The notes beneath the pieces are model-generated. The model was not told where the DNA came from, did not search any database, and saw only the letters and a program-made list of their open reading frames with translations. The translations under genes and the position numbers were made by a program. This document shows, in pieces, positions 1 through 12,511 of a DNA stretch of 64,000 nt (its first letter is position 1; every line of letters starts with the position of its first letter). The stretch is from Maylandia zebra (lineage: Eukaryota; Chordata; Actinopteri; Cichliformes; Cichlidae): assembly GCF_041146795.1 (NCBI RefSeq), contig NC_135167.1, positions 8,352,954-8,416,953 on the forward strand, read 5' to 3'.

Positions 1-77
1 CCAGTTTCCCTGAAACTCTGTGGCTCCACTGCCATATCTTTATTGAATTATATTATCAACTCTTATTTTGTATTCAG

Positions 78-220
78 ATGAGAACTGCAGAGACAAATAC
101 TTCAACTGCAATGTGGTGGTCCAGGCTCGCCTCTGCGTGTATGATTACTACAAGACAACATGCTGTGCTTCATGTTCCCGGGTGGCCCACAAACAGTCGA
201 CCTATCGCCGACAAAGCTAG
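78..220 (+). CDS. Last coding exon of a PLAC-domain secreted protein (ADAMTS/ADAMTSL/papilin type)
   Basis: A splice acceptor (TATTCAG) ends at 77. The exon starts with the last two bases of a split codon, then reads 46 codons to TAG at 218-220. The peptide has six cysteines in the PLAC pattern: ENCRDKYFNC, then NVVVQARLC, then YYKTTCCASC. PLAC domains close many ADAMTS, ADAMTS-like and papilin proteins, which are secreted matrix proteins or metalloproteases. The short basic tail after CCASC ends the protein. Everything upstream lies outside the window, so I cannot tell which family member this is; an ADAMTSL/ADAMTS protein is likelier than papilin. The gene converges on the pepd locus. The plus strand also stays open in another frame to 335, but that frame does not encode the cysteine pattern. 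Confidence 0.85.
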
Positions 221-1705
221 CGCTCTCTACCAGGGTCACTCCGCTCCATGGTGGTCCAGAGTCAGTACCCCCTGGAGGCCCTCTGGTCCTGTGGCAGCTG
301 GGAAGAATAGACTGGCTGGACCTTGCCTAAAATAGGCACTTGTTGTTTTTGCCAACTGTGGAAAGTGAAGAAGGGACATTTTTGTTGGTTTATTTGAAGA
401 CAGCTGTTATGAGGGAAAAATGGTGTGTGCCAAGAATCCACTCACTGCAGATGTCAGCTGTGGTGAGAGGCATCAGTATCAAAGTGGAGAATCTAAAACA
501 CTTAAAGGATTTGATCTGTGTCTTATTCAAAGAATCCCTCTTCTTTGCTTCAGTGGGAACAGTTTGCAGGTACTGTTTACCGACAATGACGCTTGTGGAT
601 TACTTATGAAGAGGAGAGCACGAGCTGACTGTGTAACATGGACCATATATGGTTACACAGCAGAACTCAGATTTATGGCAGTTAATGTAATCGCACATGT
701 TGTCAGTTATTTCGCATCCACTGCTGACCAAAGATATGTAACCTCACCAAACTGCCGACAGTAGCAGATCACCACCTTTTCCTGAAAAACAAATACTGTG
801 CACCTTCCCTGCTGCCAATTGCATATATTTGACTGTTTTCTGGCAAACCATGTCTTTTTCTCCCTACACAGCTACGAGGTCCAAAAGCAGCCTATGTAAT
901 ATGTATGTATAAATGTATGTATGACAATGTGAATGATAAAAAAAAAAGGTTTTCAGGCTTCTTGGACAGCCCAACACTCTGCCAGTAACTGAAGAGAAAG
1001 AAAAATCTCCCTCTTTATTTATTTGTGTGGTTCCCTGTTGTTACATGAACCACCCGTGGCCTCTTTTTAGCTGTGGTGATAAAACTTTTGTTGCCTTTAA
1101 ACTAGTCACAACTTTGAACTCGGTGTAGGCATTTCACAGCCTGCTGGATGACAGAAGCAGATAATCAGAAAACTTTTGCATTTTTGGAGAGTTGAAACTA
1201 ACTGTACATATTTCTTTATTTCTAGTGGGATATGATCATTCCACACTGTGTAATTCCTATGAACAAAATATACTGAATTATCTATAATATATTATTTACA
1301 TTTGACTCTAAAGAGAAATCATTTCAATGTTTTACAGTTCTTGATATGGTGATACATACATCTGGTTTGCATTTATAGTAAATCCTTATTAGTGACCAAT
1401 CTTTTTCTACCATAAAACAGCCATTTTCAGTTTTGTACAAAAGTGCACACAGTACCTCTGAAATGCTCGGCTCTTGTTGTAAATGCTATTATTGTTTCCC
1501 TCCAAGAAAGATTAACTTACCTCTGATTCATAAGTACTGTATCCAGATATTTTGCAGATATTTTCCTCTATCAGAGAAATAACTATTTTGAAGTGTCAAC
1601 ATGATGGCATGATTTCTTTTAAATCTTAATTCAATCATGAAACAACTGAATTAAGTATTCAATATATGACTGCAACTAATAAAACATCTGTATTTGCTTT
1701 ATTTT
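221..1705 (+). other. Probable 3' UTR of the PLAC-domain gene
   Basis: After the TAG at 218-220 there is no further convincing coding exon. The stretch is AT-rich and mostly unique. It ends near an AATAAA at 1678-1683 followed by a T-rich stretch (TGTATTTGCTTTATTTT), a plausible poly(A) site. A second AATAAA at 2113-2118 is an alternative end. Open frames at 340-609 and 420-764 show no recognisable domain and are probably chance. Confidence 0.45.
1678..1683 (+). terminator. Candidate poly(A) signal AATAAA
   Basis: A canonical hexamer about 1.46 kb after the PLAC stop codon, with a T/GT-rich downstream element within 10-25 bases. An alternative hexamer lies at 2113-2118. Confidence 0.4.
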
Positions 1706-2557
1706 AGATCCCAGCTGTTCCGATGTTAATTTTCTTGAGGAAATTTTCTCTAATAGGCAGTAGACTTTTCAGCAGCTTTTCCTTGTGAATCAGTTTCACA
1801 TCACATTGTGCATTCTTTTTTTGCAGCAGTTAGAGTTTGGCATGTAGACCCTGAGCTCAGCACTCCCAACAAATATAATCAGCACAGCACAGAAATTGTG
1901 GTAGATCCTGGAGTGATGGAGAAGGAGCAATGCACTAATTACTTATAGTCTTTCCTATGAAGATATTAACACTTTAAAACATTGAGCTTAAGCATAAGCA
2001 TTGAACTTGCAAAAGTGTTTTTGTTTTGTTTCTGGTCGATTGAAAAGATTAACAGGTTTAAACTAATGACATTTCACTCTGCCATCTAATCTGTATTTAT
2101 TGTATTACTGTAAATAAAATTAGTGAAGCAAATTATTGCTCACAATATGAGCCATTAATATATCCACTGACTTAGCCCTGGTTCACAGCATTTTTCTTCT
2201 GCTAGTACGCATTCAGTAACTCCAGTGGAGCGACAGCGTTTCTGTATTTAGCTGTCGAAATTGTGGAAGTGTGCAAAAATCACCACAGAATGAAACCATC
2301 TGTATTCAGAGCTCAAACAACATCTAATCTTCCCCTCACTCCTGCCCTCATCATGAACTTCTTCCTGCAGCTTGACCCCTTTTTATTGCCCTCTCACTTC
2401 TGCACCAATCTTTTCTCTATTATTGATGACACATCAAAATTCCAGGAACAGAAAAGTGCTTTCATCCTCTACTGTCTTGAAACATTGGCTATTAGAGGAA
2501 TATTTACTGACTACATGTTGTGATGCAGACAACCATAGAACTGTGTTCTGTTCTAAC

Positions 2558-2740
2558 CTCAGGGTAACCTCCTACGCCTTGCACATTGGCGGTCAGTAGG
2601 TGTCTTAGACTATGAGGCATGAATACAGAGCCCACGGTGAAACTTCATTATATCCTCCAAACTGCCATACAGAATAATGGTCTCCACAATCTCTTCCGGG
2701 TGAATTCTTAACCAAGTGCAACCTTTACCCAGTCTGTGTA
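2558..2740 (-). pseudogene. pepd: pepd exon 13 relic (copy D)
   Basis: The reverse complement aligns to exon 13 of copy A (50152-50336), which encodes the MPHGLGH...[10 protein letters not shown] segment. The CCTGAG end and GT donor survive. The HGLGH region is mutated and shifted, and the 5' third is barely recognisable. It is not translatable. Confidence 0.7.
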
Positions 2741-5700
2741 TGCATGAAGTACTCTTGTACGGTCAGACTACAAACTTCTTAAATAAAGAGCAGTAACCCA
2801 TTTAACTTCTTTGGAAAAAAAAACTAAAATTAAATTATTTCATATATAGACCATGATGCAGGGATTAAATCTTTGCTTAACCAGTGCATAGTATCATAGG
2901 GGAGCTGCTGACAAATACAGTTGACAAGATAATAATGACCTCAGGTATAAAAATTTGATAAGACAAACAAATACGTAATACAATTTTACCAGACTGTACA
3001 TTACTGTAATATAGTGTATGACTTTATTTTGAACATTTTAAAATAATACAACAATATATATAGAAAATATAATACTTATTTTTTATTTATACTTTCTTTT
3101 AATCCCGGCTCCTTCAGTAAGTAATACCCACTTTTTCTTTTTGTTCATGCCCCACCCTATCATAAATCCTTTCTTACAATTTGTTACATGTATTTGGTTG
3201 TATAACTCCATTAACATATAAATTTACAGATATTTAATACACATACACACAGATATTAACTGTAAATGGCACAGTAGTAGTTATAATTAACTATTTAATT
3301 TAACTACAGTTTTGTTGTAAATCAAAATATTGTCCAAATTATTTTTTTAAACAAAAGTTATGATTTCCATTAAGTTGCATATTGCATTTTTAGAATTGTA
3401 TGCCTCTAAAAAAGAGTGGCATTTATTAAGAAAATGTGATTTGCAGGACTCTTTCAAATCAATTTTTAGCTAATAAGCAGTTAAAAAATGATGTTTTGTT
3501 TGTTTGGACACAAATATGCCACGTTGATGCAAGACAACTTTTCTTTTGAACAGTTTAACTGGCACATGAAACTGTGTGAAATTTTGCTATAACTGGCGTG
3601 TTAATACTTGAGTTCCCAGTAAAAATGTGTTCTGCAAGGTCACAGTAGCCCTGCCCAGATCATTTCATTACTGAGGTCGAGTCAGCATTTGTCTGAAATC
3701 TGAATAAATATCTGAATAATTTTCTGGGATTAAAACAATTAAATAAAGTATTTCAGTCCATAATCATATGGATTGCAGTCCTTTAAGTGTTTAAGTCTTT
3801 CTTAGATTTTAGTAAAAAAAAGAAAAGAAAAAAGAATCCAACAACTATGCCTCTGTTTTTTAAGCTCTCCATGACCGAGAAAAACACTCCAAGAAATATT
3901 CATTACTTGTGGCCTTCATTCTAAGACCAAACTATGACTAGAAGCAACATCTGAAAACACTTCTTCCATGACAATGCTGTGTGCTGACAGTTAAAAACCT
4001 TATGTCCCACAGATATTTGATTACGACAAATCCCTCCAGTAGTGTTCCAGCTTTCTGACAAGCTGAAAGGTAGAAAAAAAGCTAAAAATAAATAATAATA
4101 ATTTATCAAAGGAGAGATCAGAGAATACATTTCTTTTTTTTATAAAGGATTTATACTGTCCTCTTCCGCCTCCATTCTTTTTAAAAATTAATTCACTACT
4201 CAATCTTTTATCATCACACGGTCAGGCACATCAAACACTTTTATGGCTCTTGACAGCAACATGTGGTGTTTTATTGTCTTCTCATTAGTTTCCATTGGTA
4301 AAATACACCGCTTATTATCAATTTTAATACTCTGTTTGTCTAGCCTTCACATGCTTCTTCTTTTGTAGGGGGAAAATGCAATCATAATACTAGATTTGAA
4401 CAAATCACAGTCTATAATGAGTTTATAAGGTGGTGTATTTGCTATTAGTTGTTAAACAATTTACTGTTACATTATAGTTCAGTTGTAACCTATTGATGCC
4501 AACATTATTACAATGGAAAATCCTCCTTGTTTTTGTAGTGAGCTTTTTAATATGTTCAGTACAACAACAAAATTCTCACTGCTAAGGGATTATTAGAAAC
4601 TTAGAAGCACAACCCCATTCATTAGTGGATTTAATAGCAGTATCATCACTCAGTACAATCAAAAAGGCATGTTTCTATCAAAACACTACATCTGAATTAA
4701 GTGAATTTCAACATAAAATTAATAAAAATCTTCCAAACCTAAAGCAATAAATGTTTGCAAAGAATTTTTTTTACATTGAATATAATTTTGTCTTTGAGCT
4801 GTACTATTATAGAGCATAAAGTGCCCCATTTTAAGTGATATTAGTCTCTGTTTTTTCAGGATTTGTCTTATTACACACGTGATTAAACAGTCCATTCGTT
4901 TACTCTCATAAAGATAATAAAGTTACACTTCTGAAAACATTAGGAAATGATTTATTACTTATTAATAGTATGTATGAACGGCCTTAAATGTCTTATCAGA
5001 AAGCTGTGCCCTGGACTCAAATGCTTTGTTAAAAAATATTTAGCATAATATCCTCATCCTGTTGATGAAGGCTATAGTGTATGTTGCTTCAACAGACTTT
5101 TTACGATGTCATTCCTAACATCACCATGTGATGGCGCCAGTGTCAGCCTGATTTGCCTTACCTCAAAGTGGATTCCCTGCTCCTGGAGTGAAGCCCCTGC
5201 CACACGAGACTTTAACATTCAGATGCAATGTGGGGCTCGGGGAGAACTGTGGCCTGCCAAGTGAAGTCCTTATCTCATGTGTGGTTAAGATTTTTTAGAG
5301 TAAACATAAAACATTTCAAGGAACTCAAAAAGTACAAACCCTGAGGAGCCTGAGCAGAGTTTTCAAAAAGTTGAGAAAGTCAATGAGTAAGCCCTCAGGC
5401 ACTAACTGATTTACTGTTTATTATTGCACAGCTCCAGAAGAGGTCATAACTGAAATTTCGTGAGACAGTATTGCAAATATATTGCTCTAATGTTACAGCT
5501 TATTGGTCAAAGGCAATTGTGTTAACTGCTCTGCTCTGAGCACTTGTGTCAAGTTCAAATCAATACCACTTAAACAGTTTGCAGCCTTATGGGATCCTAG
5601 TATCTTGATTCATTTAAGGTATTCCGTGTTTTAGTAGCTATTAGGAAGGTTTCTGATGGGAAACCAAATATTTGGATTCTTACTCGTTAAAAATGACAGA

Positions 5701-6552
5701 ATTCAAGAATAGAAAGTAGTTACAAGTTAATCGAGGCAATGCTCAGCGTACACTGACAGCTTTATTAAAAAAAAAATCATGAAACATTTTCAACAAAGAT
5801 ATATTATTGCCAGCTTTGACAGCATAGTTGGTACTATTTTCAACTTGTGAGTTTGTCTGCAGAAGTGTGTACGTTATTCTGGCAAAAGTTGTCCTGGAGG
5901 CGCTGGTAGCTTAGTGTTTTGAGTTGGCATTTTATGAATTTGTCAGTTCAGTTCTGCTAAAATTGCACAAAGATATGGCTATACGACTAGAAAAAATGAG
6001 GGCTGAATTGCAGCGTGTGATCTGAGATTTCACTGGGATTGGAGCAAAATGGTTTTAAGGTCTTTTCCAGGCAGCAATGCCACCTGAGTGCTGAAAGGCT
6101 GCAGCTTTGTGTATAATTTAAATGAAATGCTGTGCTAAATATATTTGGCTAAAAGCAATTAATTTTTAAATTTCACTTTTGTAATTGAAATGAAGTAAAT
6201 GGATTAAAATGGATGGAAGGTCTGGCTACTCACCTAGAATTTAGTTGAAATTCATATTGTATTTTGTGAGTCTTCGTGACTATTTTCCTGTAGCTGCTAT
6301 CTATATATCATGCATACTCACACACCTATACATAGTTTGGGGTTAATTTAGGATTCAAGTAAGGTACATCAATATGTGCGCTAGAGAAGCCTGTCCAAAT
6401 GTTGATGACCTCCTCTACTTCCTGCCACAGCCACCCTTGTTGTCCTTTGTAGAAATGTCATGGCTCATGTCATATCATCAAGGTTCAATTACTGCACAGA
6501 AAAAAAGGTCACATCAGACCTGCAGTAAAGACCAAAACCAACACAGACTTGC
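2741..6552. other. AT-rich intron-derived sequence of copy D
   Basis: No gene is visible. About 2750-3770 is AT-rich and unassigned. Bases 3905-4350 are the intron-10/exon-9 block shared with copies E and F; the phrase AGAAGCAACATCTGAAAACA occurs in all three. Bases 5110-5165 match 42088-42150 of copy F (CCATGTGATGGCGCCAG against CCATGAGATGGTGCCAG). Confidence 0.55.
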
Positions 6553-6610
6553 ATCACGCTCCACCTCATAAATGGCCTTTTTCATGTTGAAGTGGTCTTC
6601 AGGAACAATC
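6553..6610 (-). pseudogene. pepd: pepd exon 4 relic (copy D)
   Basis: Aligns to exon 4 of copy A (59445-59508; [13 protein letters not shown]). The acceptor side (GACAG) is kept, the donor has become GC, internal bases are lost and the frame is broken. Confidence 0.65.
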
Positions 6611-6897
6611 CTGTCAACAGATGCAAGCACAACTGATAAAAGTGCAATAAACTACAGAAAGAGCTTAGTTTCATATTCTTGTTTTTAAAAGAGGTCATGT
6701 GATAGTATGGGGGGATAAAGGATCCGTGTGAGGAGATGAACTAAATTTACAGCATGTGTAGTCAAACGTGTCATGAGATTATTTGGGTGATAACATAAAG
6801 ACTTTGCCTTTGAGCTAGTTCGCAGCTGACATCTGTGGACTAGCTGATGATGACTACTGGCTGTGCACACAGCTCTTGGGGGATTAGTGTGACTTAC

Positions 6898-7013
6898 TTT
6901 CATCCATATTGTACAGCTCTCATGCAGTTTTTTTTAAACCAAAAGGATGGATTTGCAAGAGGCCCCGTCAGTGGCTCCTTAGCAGTCATGTTCAGTCACT
7001 GCAGTACTGCTGA
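6898..7013 (-). pseudogene. pepd: pepd exon 3 relic (copy D)
   Basis: Aligns to exon 3 of copy A (60177-60304; [10 protein letters not shown]...). The donor side is recognisable; the 5' end near 7013 is eroded. Small indels break the frame. Confidence 0.65.
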
Positions 7014-7624
7014 TTCACATTTTGAAGGATATTAATAGGCAAGTAAAAGATCCAAATGTCCCAAATGGCTTTAAAGTATAAAGTAAATATCCTACAATAT
7101 TAGATGGGGCCAACCAACATGATTAGTGGTAAAGCAGTCATAATTGTCAAAAAGTGTGTGAGAAAGAAAATAGGAGAAAGAAAATGAGAAATATGTGGAC
7201 CATAAAAGAGATGGCCTAAACAGAATGCCAGTCTCAATATAAGGAAACCTATTTCCTCTTCCTATAATGGCTCAGCAGATGGTTTAGTCCACTTGTCTGG
7301 GTTTCTGTGTTAAATCTTATGTTAACTTCACTGTGTAGACAGAAACCTAAATAAAGATGCTGGGAAATAATGTGTTGAGGGGGGATAGCTTAGTGTTTAG
7401 CAGTGTTTGTGCTAACAGGGAGGGAATGAGTAGATAAGTGAATCCATTGATTGAATCATAAAAACTGTATCCCAAGAAAGATGATTTTAATTAATATTAA
7501 TACTTGTGTTTTCCACCAACCTGAAACATCCAATGTTGAAACAGTACACACAGCTGGATTTCAGGATATTTCAGAATATTGTTTTTTAAATCAGCAAAAC
7601 ATTATAACATGTATAACTGTGGGA

Positions 7625-7745
7625 TGCCCTACAACCCAGCCAGAAGTCTGGCTCCCGTGGACCTGCCAACTCGTTATGTATATAAAACATAACTGTAAAT
7701 ACATAGACAATAATTTCCTAGAGGATTAATAAAGTTTTCTGATTC
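7625..7745 (+). repeat. LINE-type 3' tail fragment
   Basis: The stretch ends with TTAATAAAGTTTTCTGATTC, like the 3' ends of common fish LINEs (compare 38596-38663, which ends GATCAATAAAGTATTCTGAT). Family not certain. Confidence 0.45.
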
Positions 7746-7783
7746 TGTTGAATTAGTTCTAACCTCTAACATTCTAACCTCTC

Positions 7784-7905
7784 CATCATTGTGGGCAACA
7801 CCAAAAAGCTGTTAAAGGGCATTGCAGATCTGCACAAAGCTGGAATGGGCAAGAACCTGGCGAGAAGGTAACAACTGTTGGTGTGATTGTTCTAAAATGA
7901 AAGAA
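7784..7905 (+). mobile_element. Tc1-like transposase fragment
   Basis: The plus strand reads NTKKLLKGIADLHKAGMGKN, then in another frame EKVTTVGVIVLK. This resembles the N-terminal helix-turn-helix of Tc1/mariner-type transposases (DLHKAG...KVTTVG). It is short, internally deleted and frameshifted. No terminal inverted repeats were seen. It is a relic. Confidence 0.5.
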
Positions 7906-8448
7906 ATATAAAATGAAGGTCATATAAGCTGTTAAACAACAGAAAATACTTGAACTCACTGTTTCCAAGCTAATATTGACTTAACTTTGAAGTGGTTGAG
8001 TTACAGTTGTAATGGTTGCAAATTAATTCTGAACTATCAACTTGTCTTGGACTCTGACATCCTGGAAATTCAATAATCAAGCTTAATGTCAGATGTGTCC
8101 TACTTAGCATGGTGTCTGACATTTTGTCAAATAAATTTAATTTCAGTTTCAGAATGACAAAGAGGATATTGATCAGTGCTTTCTGTGATGGATTCAATTA
8201 TACACAGTTCTGTATATCTGACATTTCGGTTTAGCCATCAGCAAAACGGCTTGGAAGCTGCTTTAGGGATACTTTACAAGAAAATGCAGGTTGTGGGTTT
8301 TGATAATTTATTTAATTGAAAAATGACAGACCCCCAGACTGAAATGTCTGAAGTGTTTTTCTCTCCTTCACTTTGATAACATGCCAGACAGAGAATTACA
8401 CAAGTATGAATAGCTCATAAAGGGTTTTAGGAACAACTGTACACAAAC
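7906..8448. other. Junction between copies D and C
   Basis: No gene. Bases 8240-8280 (AAGCTGCTTTAGGGATACTT) match 44840-44870 at the end of copy F, marking the end of the D-type unit. The rest is AT-rich and unassigned. Confidence 0.45.
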
Positions 8449-8637
8449 CCCTACAAAGCTGCAGAAGTGAGCCAGCACTTGGTTGCTGATGAAGCAATTC
8501 AGGGAAGGGTTAGCGGGGCCTAATCCAGCAGGTAGTTGATGTCTGAAGTATATGCCAGGCTCTGCTATGCTGATAACCCTCTGATCCTGCACCAGGTGGC
8601 CCATCAAAACAGTGCCAGTTCAATATGCTTGATGCCC
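8449..8637 (-). pseudogene. pepd: pepd exon 14 relic (copy C)
   Basis: Reads MGHLVQDQRV, EPGIYF and ANPSLNCFISNQVLAHF in shifting frames, matching exon 14 of copy A ([12 protein letters not shown]...[13 protein letters not shown]). Single-base indels break the frame around the metal-ligand glutamate segment. The GT donor and AG acceptor are still recognisable. Confidence 0.75.
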
Positions 8638-9051
8638 CTAAAAATAGGTGAAATAATATTATTCGTTTCACAATTTTCATAAAACGTTGGTGAACATTGA
8701 TGCAGCTCCACTGGAGTAGCTGTTTTTCTATCTTTACTTGTCTAATGGGAGGTGTTGTGTACAAATCCTCCAACACAGCATGAAATCTTTTGGATTCATA
8801 GCTCAGACAACATTTCATCTTCCCCTCGCTCCTGCCCTCATCCTGAACTTGTTCCTTGCAGCTTGGCCTCTTTTTGTTCCCCTCTCACTTCTGCACCATT
8901 GGGCTCTTTATTATTGATGTCGCATCAATATTCCAGGAACAGAAACGTTTTCATTCTCTACTGTCTCGAGAATGCTACAGAAACAACTACTGACTACTTG
9001 TTGTGATGTGGGCAATCTCAGAATTTAAGAATTCTGTTCACATGTAACCTC

Positions 9052-9145
9052 ATACATCATACACATCCCCAGCAAGTGTCGGACGGCACAAGGCACGAAT
9101 ACAGACCCAGTATGGTGACCTTGATCATGTCCTCCATGCTACAGG
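9052..9145 (-). pseudogene. pepd: pepd exon 13 relic, half deleted (copy C)
   Basis: Only the 3' half of exon 13 remains, and the donor region is deleted. About 9146 joins directly to sequence matching the intron beyond exon 13 at about 50393 in copy A, so an internal deletion removed the 5' half of the exon. Confidence 0.7.
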
Positions 9146-9386
9146 CAGCTTTACATGTTACTTAGGACTGTAATTTGCAAAGACGTTACTTTTCAGATCA
9201 CTCCAACTTTTGTGAATACAAAATAATACATATTTAACTGTACTTAAATCCTGAAAATATAATCCTGGAACTATAAAGACAAATTTTGGCCCCTCTAGGG
9301 AAGGACAAAAGATTCACTTTTAATGACATTTCCTTAAATCTGGTTGTTAAATGAAGTGTCCTTAGTAAAACCGATAAGAATATGAC

Positions 9387-9529
9387 CTGACAGCAGTGAT
9401 TACAGTGTCTAAGGATTTCAGGATGGGGTCTTAGATGGTCCTCAGGTCAGGGTTGAACTTGCTGTTGGTTGGGAAGGAGCAGAGGATAACAGAGGGGTAG
9501 CAGTAGTACTCTCCACAATCTCAAACAGA
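9387..9529 (-). pseudogene. pepd: pepd exon 12 relic (copy C)
   Basis: Aligns to exon 12 of copy A (50713-50861), which carries the two metal-binding aspartates. It is 143 bp against 149 bp, so it is frameshifted. Both splice dinucleotides are kept. Confidence 0.7.
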
Positions 9530-9784
9530 CTGCTGGGCACAAAACATCAGGTCATTAAGCAGACTTTATTTTAAGGGCAAGAAATGTAAATAGATGGCAA
9601 AGGGACTTAACAGCACAAGAACAGTAACAATAGCGCTTGAAGGGATTTGCTGAAGGGTATTTTAAAAAGACTGCTGGTTGGAATGTCTGGCAGTAATAAA
9701 ATAGTTCCTCATTTAGGAGAATCTTTATCATGTTTAAGTTTAAAGCAGGAAGCCCGGAGTGCTGAAAATCATTGAAAAGTACTA

Positions 9785-9856
9785 CCATATCTCCACCTGT
9801 AATTGTCTTGTCAGTGGGGAGAGCCTTGATGGCCATATGATAGAAAATTATTGCCC
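9785..9856 (-). pseudogene. pepd: pepd exon 11 relic (copy C)
   Basis: Aligns to exon 11 of copy A (51267-51344; [16 protein letters not shown]) with several substitutions and small deletions. Confidence 0.65.
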
Positions 9857-10612
9857 CTAGTGGGAATAAATAAATTAAAAAGAGAAATAACAATATAAAA
9901 CTATTTTTCTTCAAAATGAGAGAATAATCTAAAGCAGCAAATGTATTCCAATCTCATGTTTCAAGCTATTATTCTAAACAGGGAAATCATTTACAAATAT
10001 TGACCACTAATCCCTAGAATGTACATATGCATGGACTTAAATAGTAATGGCAGAGCATGATTAGCACCGTCTCACAATTTTTCCTCTTGATGCTTTTTCA
10101 TCCAGGTACCCTGTTAAAGGGAGGATGTTAATATAGTGTTGTAGTGATAAAGATTTAGTTTTGACCACAACTCACCTGGAAACAACAACACAGTGCTCTC
10201 TAAAGGTAGGAGTAACAAAGAGACTTGTAATATATTCTGCATTATGCTAAAAAGTATTTTTTTTTTTTTCACAAGAGTGCCCAGTGAAACAGAAAATGTA
10301 TGTATAAGGTGCTCTAACATTGAGCTGTAGTCTTGGAGACTAGTTGATATGCTACAATTGCTGGAATTAATTTGTAAATTAAAAAGGTACAACTCGTCAA
10401 CTTGGAGTTAAAATGTAATATGCTGCAAATACTGACATTTTATTTATAATTCAGTAAGACAAATAGGGATAGCAGGTATGTACAGATAATGTACATACTT
10501 CCACTGCAAAATGTAAGTATAACTTCAGTCAGTTTTAATTTGATTGCACACCTTTCTGATGTCAACCGAAATAAAACAGGCAATGAACTAACTGATAAAC
10601 CATTACATTGTA

Positions 10613-10654
10613 CAGAGGCAGGGTTATGAGTTGTGTCAGTAGTGCTGTAACAGA
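10613..10654 (-). pseudogene. pepd: pepd exon 10 relic (copy C)
   Basis: A short match to exon 10 of copy A (52027-52095), mainly its 5' half next to the TTTGCA acceptor tract. The rest is eroded. Confidence 0.5.
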
Positions 10655-12004
10655 TTGCAAAGAAAGAAGAGAAAACACTAATCAGCTTCTGTTGCCCTTT
10701 TTCTGACTCCCTGCTTTTTAAGAATTCATTCTGCACACAGTCTTTAATCATCACACTGTCAAGCCCATCAAACACCTTCGTGGATCAAGCTGTGTAAGAT
10801 GTTTAATGGTTCCTCCATGTAATCATGCAATTAAGTGAGCACGATGGAAAGCCGCTCTGACATAGCAATATTAAAAACATGAACAAATCAAACTGAAATA
10901 ATTAACCTTATCATCCTTTTTTTATTTTCTATTTCAAGCCTCTGACTAAATGTTATAAGCCTGTGTCTGTTATATGTCTGCTAATGAGTCCAACATGACC
11001 ACAACCATTTTCTGAATCTAGATCAAATCCCTGACCAGTTCTCTGTTTCATGTATTCTTGGCAGTTCCTGATCTATCACAGACATTACAGGCCAAACATT
11101 ACATAATACTGTACCACACCTATAACCACGGCAATTATTATTTATTTGAATGTAGTTAAAATATTAGTAATATGGTATTAGTAATATATCTATCTATCAA
11201 CTTATCTATACATACATACAGTAGATGCATTTACATAAAATATGCTTCATTGAAAGTGTGGTAACTTCATTTGCATTGAAGTTGTATAAAACGGGACTAG
11301 TTGAAAGTCAAGTCAAATAAGGACTGCTTTAATTCATGCATGCACTGATATAGCCAGAAAAGACAGATATTGTCATGTCGTTCTTGGCATCCCAGTAAAT
11401 ACATATTGATTGGTGGGGAGCTGGAAATATTTCAATCCACTATAAAATGTACCAGTATTTTTTGCTTAAATCAAAACTTTGCTTTTTTCAACTGCTATCA
11501 TTCCATATTGTTCTTATTTGTTTCTGTGTTCACTTGTGATTCAAGATTTCTACACAAATAAACCACACAACTAGTACAAGGCACTCATAAGAAACATTTA
11601 ACTAATTAAAGCCTACCAACAACAACAAAAAAAAAAAAAACCCTGCAGGAAGAGGGATCAGAGGGTTCAGTCAAGCCTCGCTCCACATGAGCTGTGCCTG
11701 AAAAACATTTCTCCTCATCACAGGCAGGAAACATCAATTCATCTGGAGAGTCCAATAATGCCAAGGACAACCAGGTGAGCACAGAGTCCATTATGTAGTT
11801 CTTATTCTAAGAGGGGGGAAAAAGGACAACAACAACCAAAAGAGAAGCTCCTATTTCTTATTATGATGGCAGACACATAATTACCTGACCGGGCTCCTGT
11901 AATTGCCAAGGTTTGCAAGAATCCGACTGATCAACCTCTTAGGCAAAAACCATTTTGCTCTTATCGCAAATGGGCTTTCTTAGTAATACATTTTAATTAC
12001 TTAC

Positions 12005-12049
12005 CATTCCACAATGACTGGGTGTATAAGAGTGTTGTTTACTAAGAAG
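12005..12049 (-). pseudogene. pepd: pepd exon 7 relic, still open (copy C)
   Basis: Full 45 bp length. It reads FLVNNTLIHPVIVE with a good GTAAGT donor; copy A has [14 protein letters not shown]. Its neighbours are broken, so it is scored as part of the pseudogene. Confidence 0.75.
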
Positions 12050-12449
12050 CTAGTACAAAAAAATAATAACAGAAAAACAACAAAGGATCACATTATACTT
12101 AAAAATGCAATATGGTACAAATGGTTACATTTTGTTTAATAAAACAACCATCTCAGACTTTTTTTCCAAAAGGGTTTAGGGTCAGATTGGGTTGATTTAA
12201 AATTGTTAGCACATACAGTTAACAAAAGAACAAATACTAGTGCAAAGAAAACAACAGTAACATCATTATTAATCAACAAATAAAACAAAAGTAAAAATGC
12301 TTGCTTAATTTAATTATATATGAAATTATGTTAATCATCAATACTCAGTACATCTAAGAGTTTGCTGCATCCTTAAATATAAATAGAAAAACAAGATCAG
12401 CAAACAAATTATAATTATGTTTATGCAATTTGATGCCAATTAAACATAC

Positions 12450-12511
12450 TAACTAATCCCATCAAAGGAGTTCTCATGGCAGATGCTCCCTCTATTTGTA
12501 TTTTGACGTCA
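12450..12511 (-). pseudogene. pepd: pepd exon 6 relic with leading stop (copy C)
   Basis: Same length as exon 6 of copy A (62 bp). It reads RQNTNRGSICHENSFDGIS after a TGA that replaces the first codon CGA. Copy B has the same TGA at this position. Confidence 0.75.

Larger units (their letters stand above)
2260..8280 (-). pseudogene. pepd: pepd copy D: partial, decayed prolidase copy
   Basis: This is the leftmost prolidase-derived segment. Bases 2263-2520 match the intron next to exon 13 of copy A (49850-50100). Exon 13 follows at 2558-2740, degenerate. Bases 3905-4350 carry the intron-10 block also found at 18230-18590 (E) and 41035-41400 (F). Remnants of exon 4 (6553-6610) and exon 3 (6898-7013) come next, and 8240-8280 matches 44833-44870 in copy F. 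Exons 5-8 and 10-12 are not recognisable. It cannot encode prolidase. The right border with copy C is not sharp. Confidence 0.75.

Noticed and set aside
420..764. Open frame after the PLAC exon
   Set aside because: No domain, no splice signals, and it lies in the probable 3' UTR.
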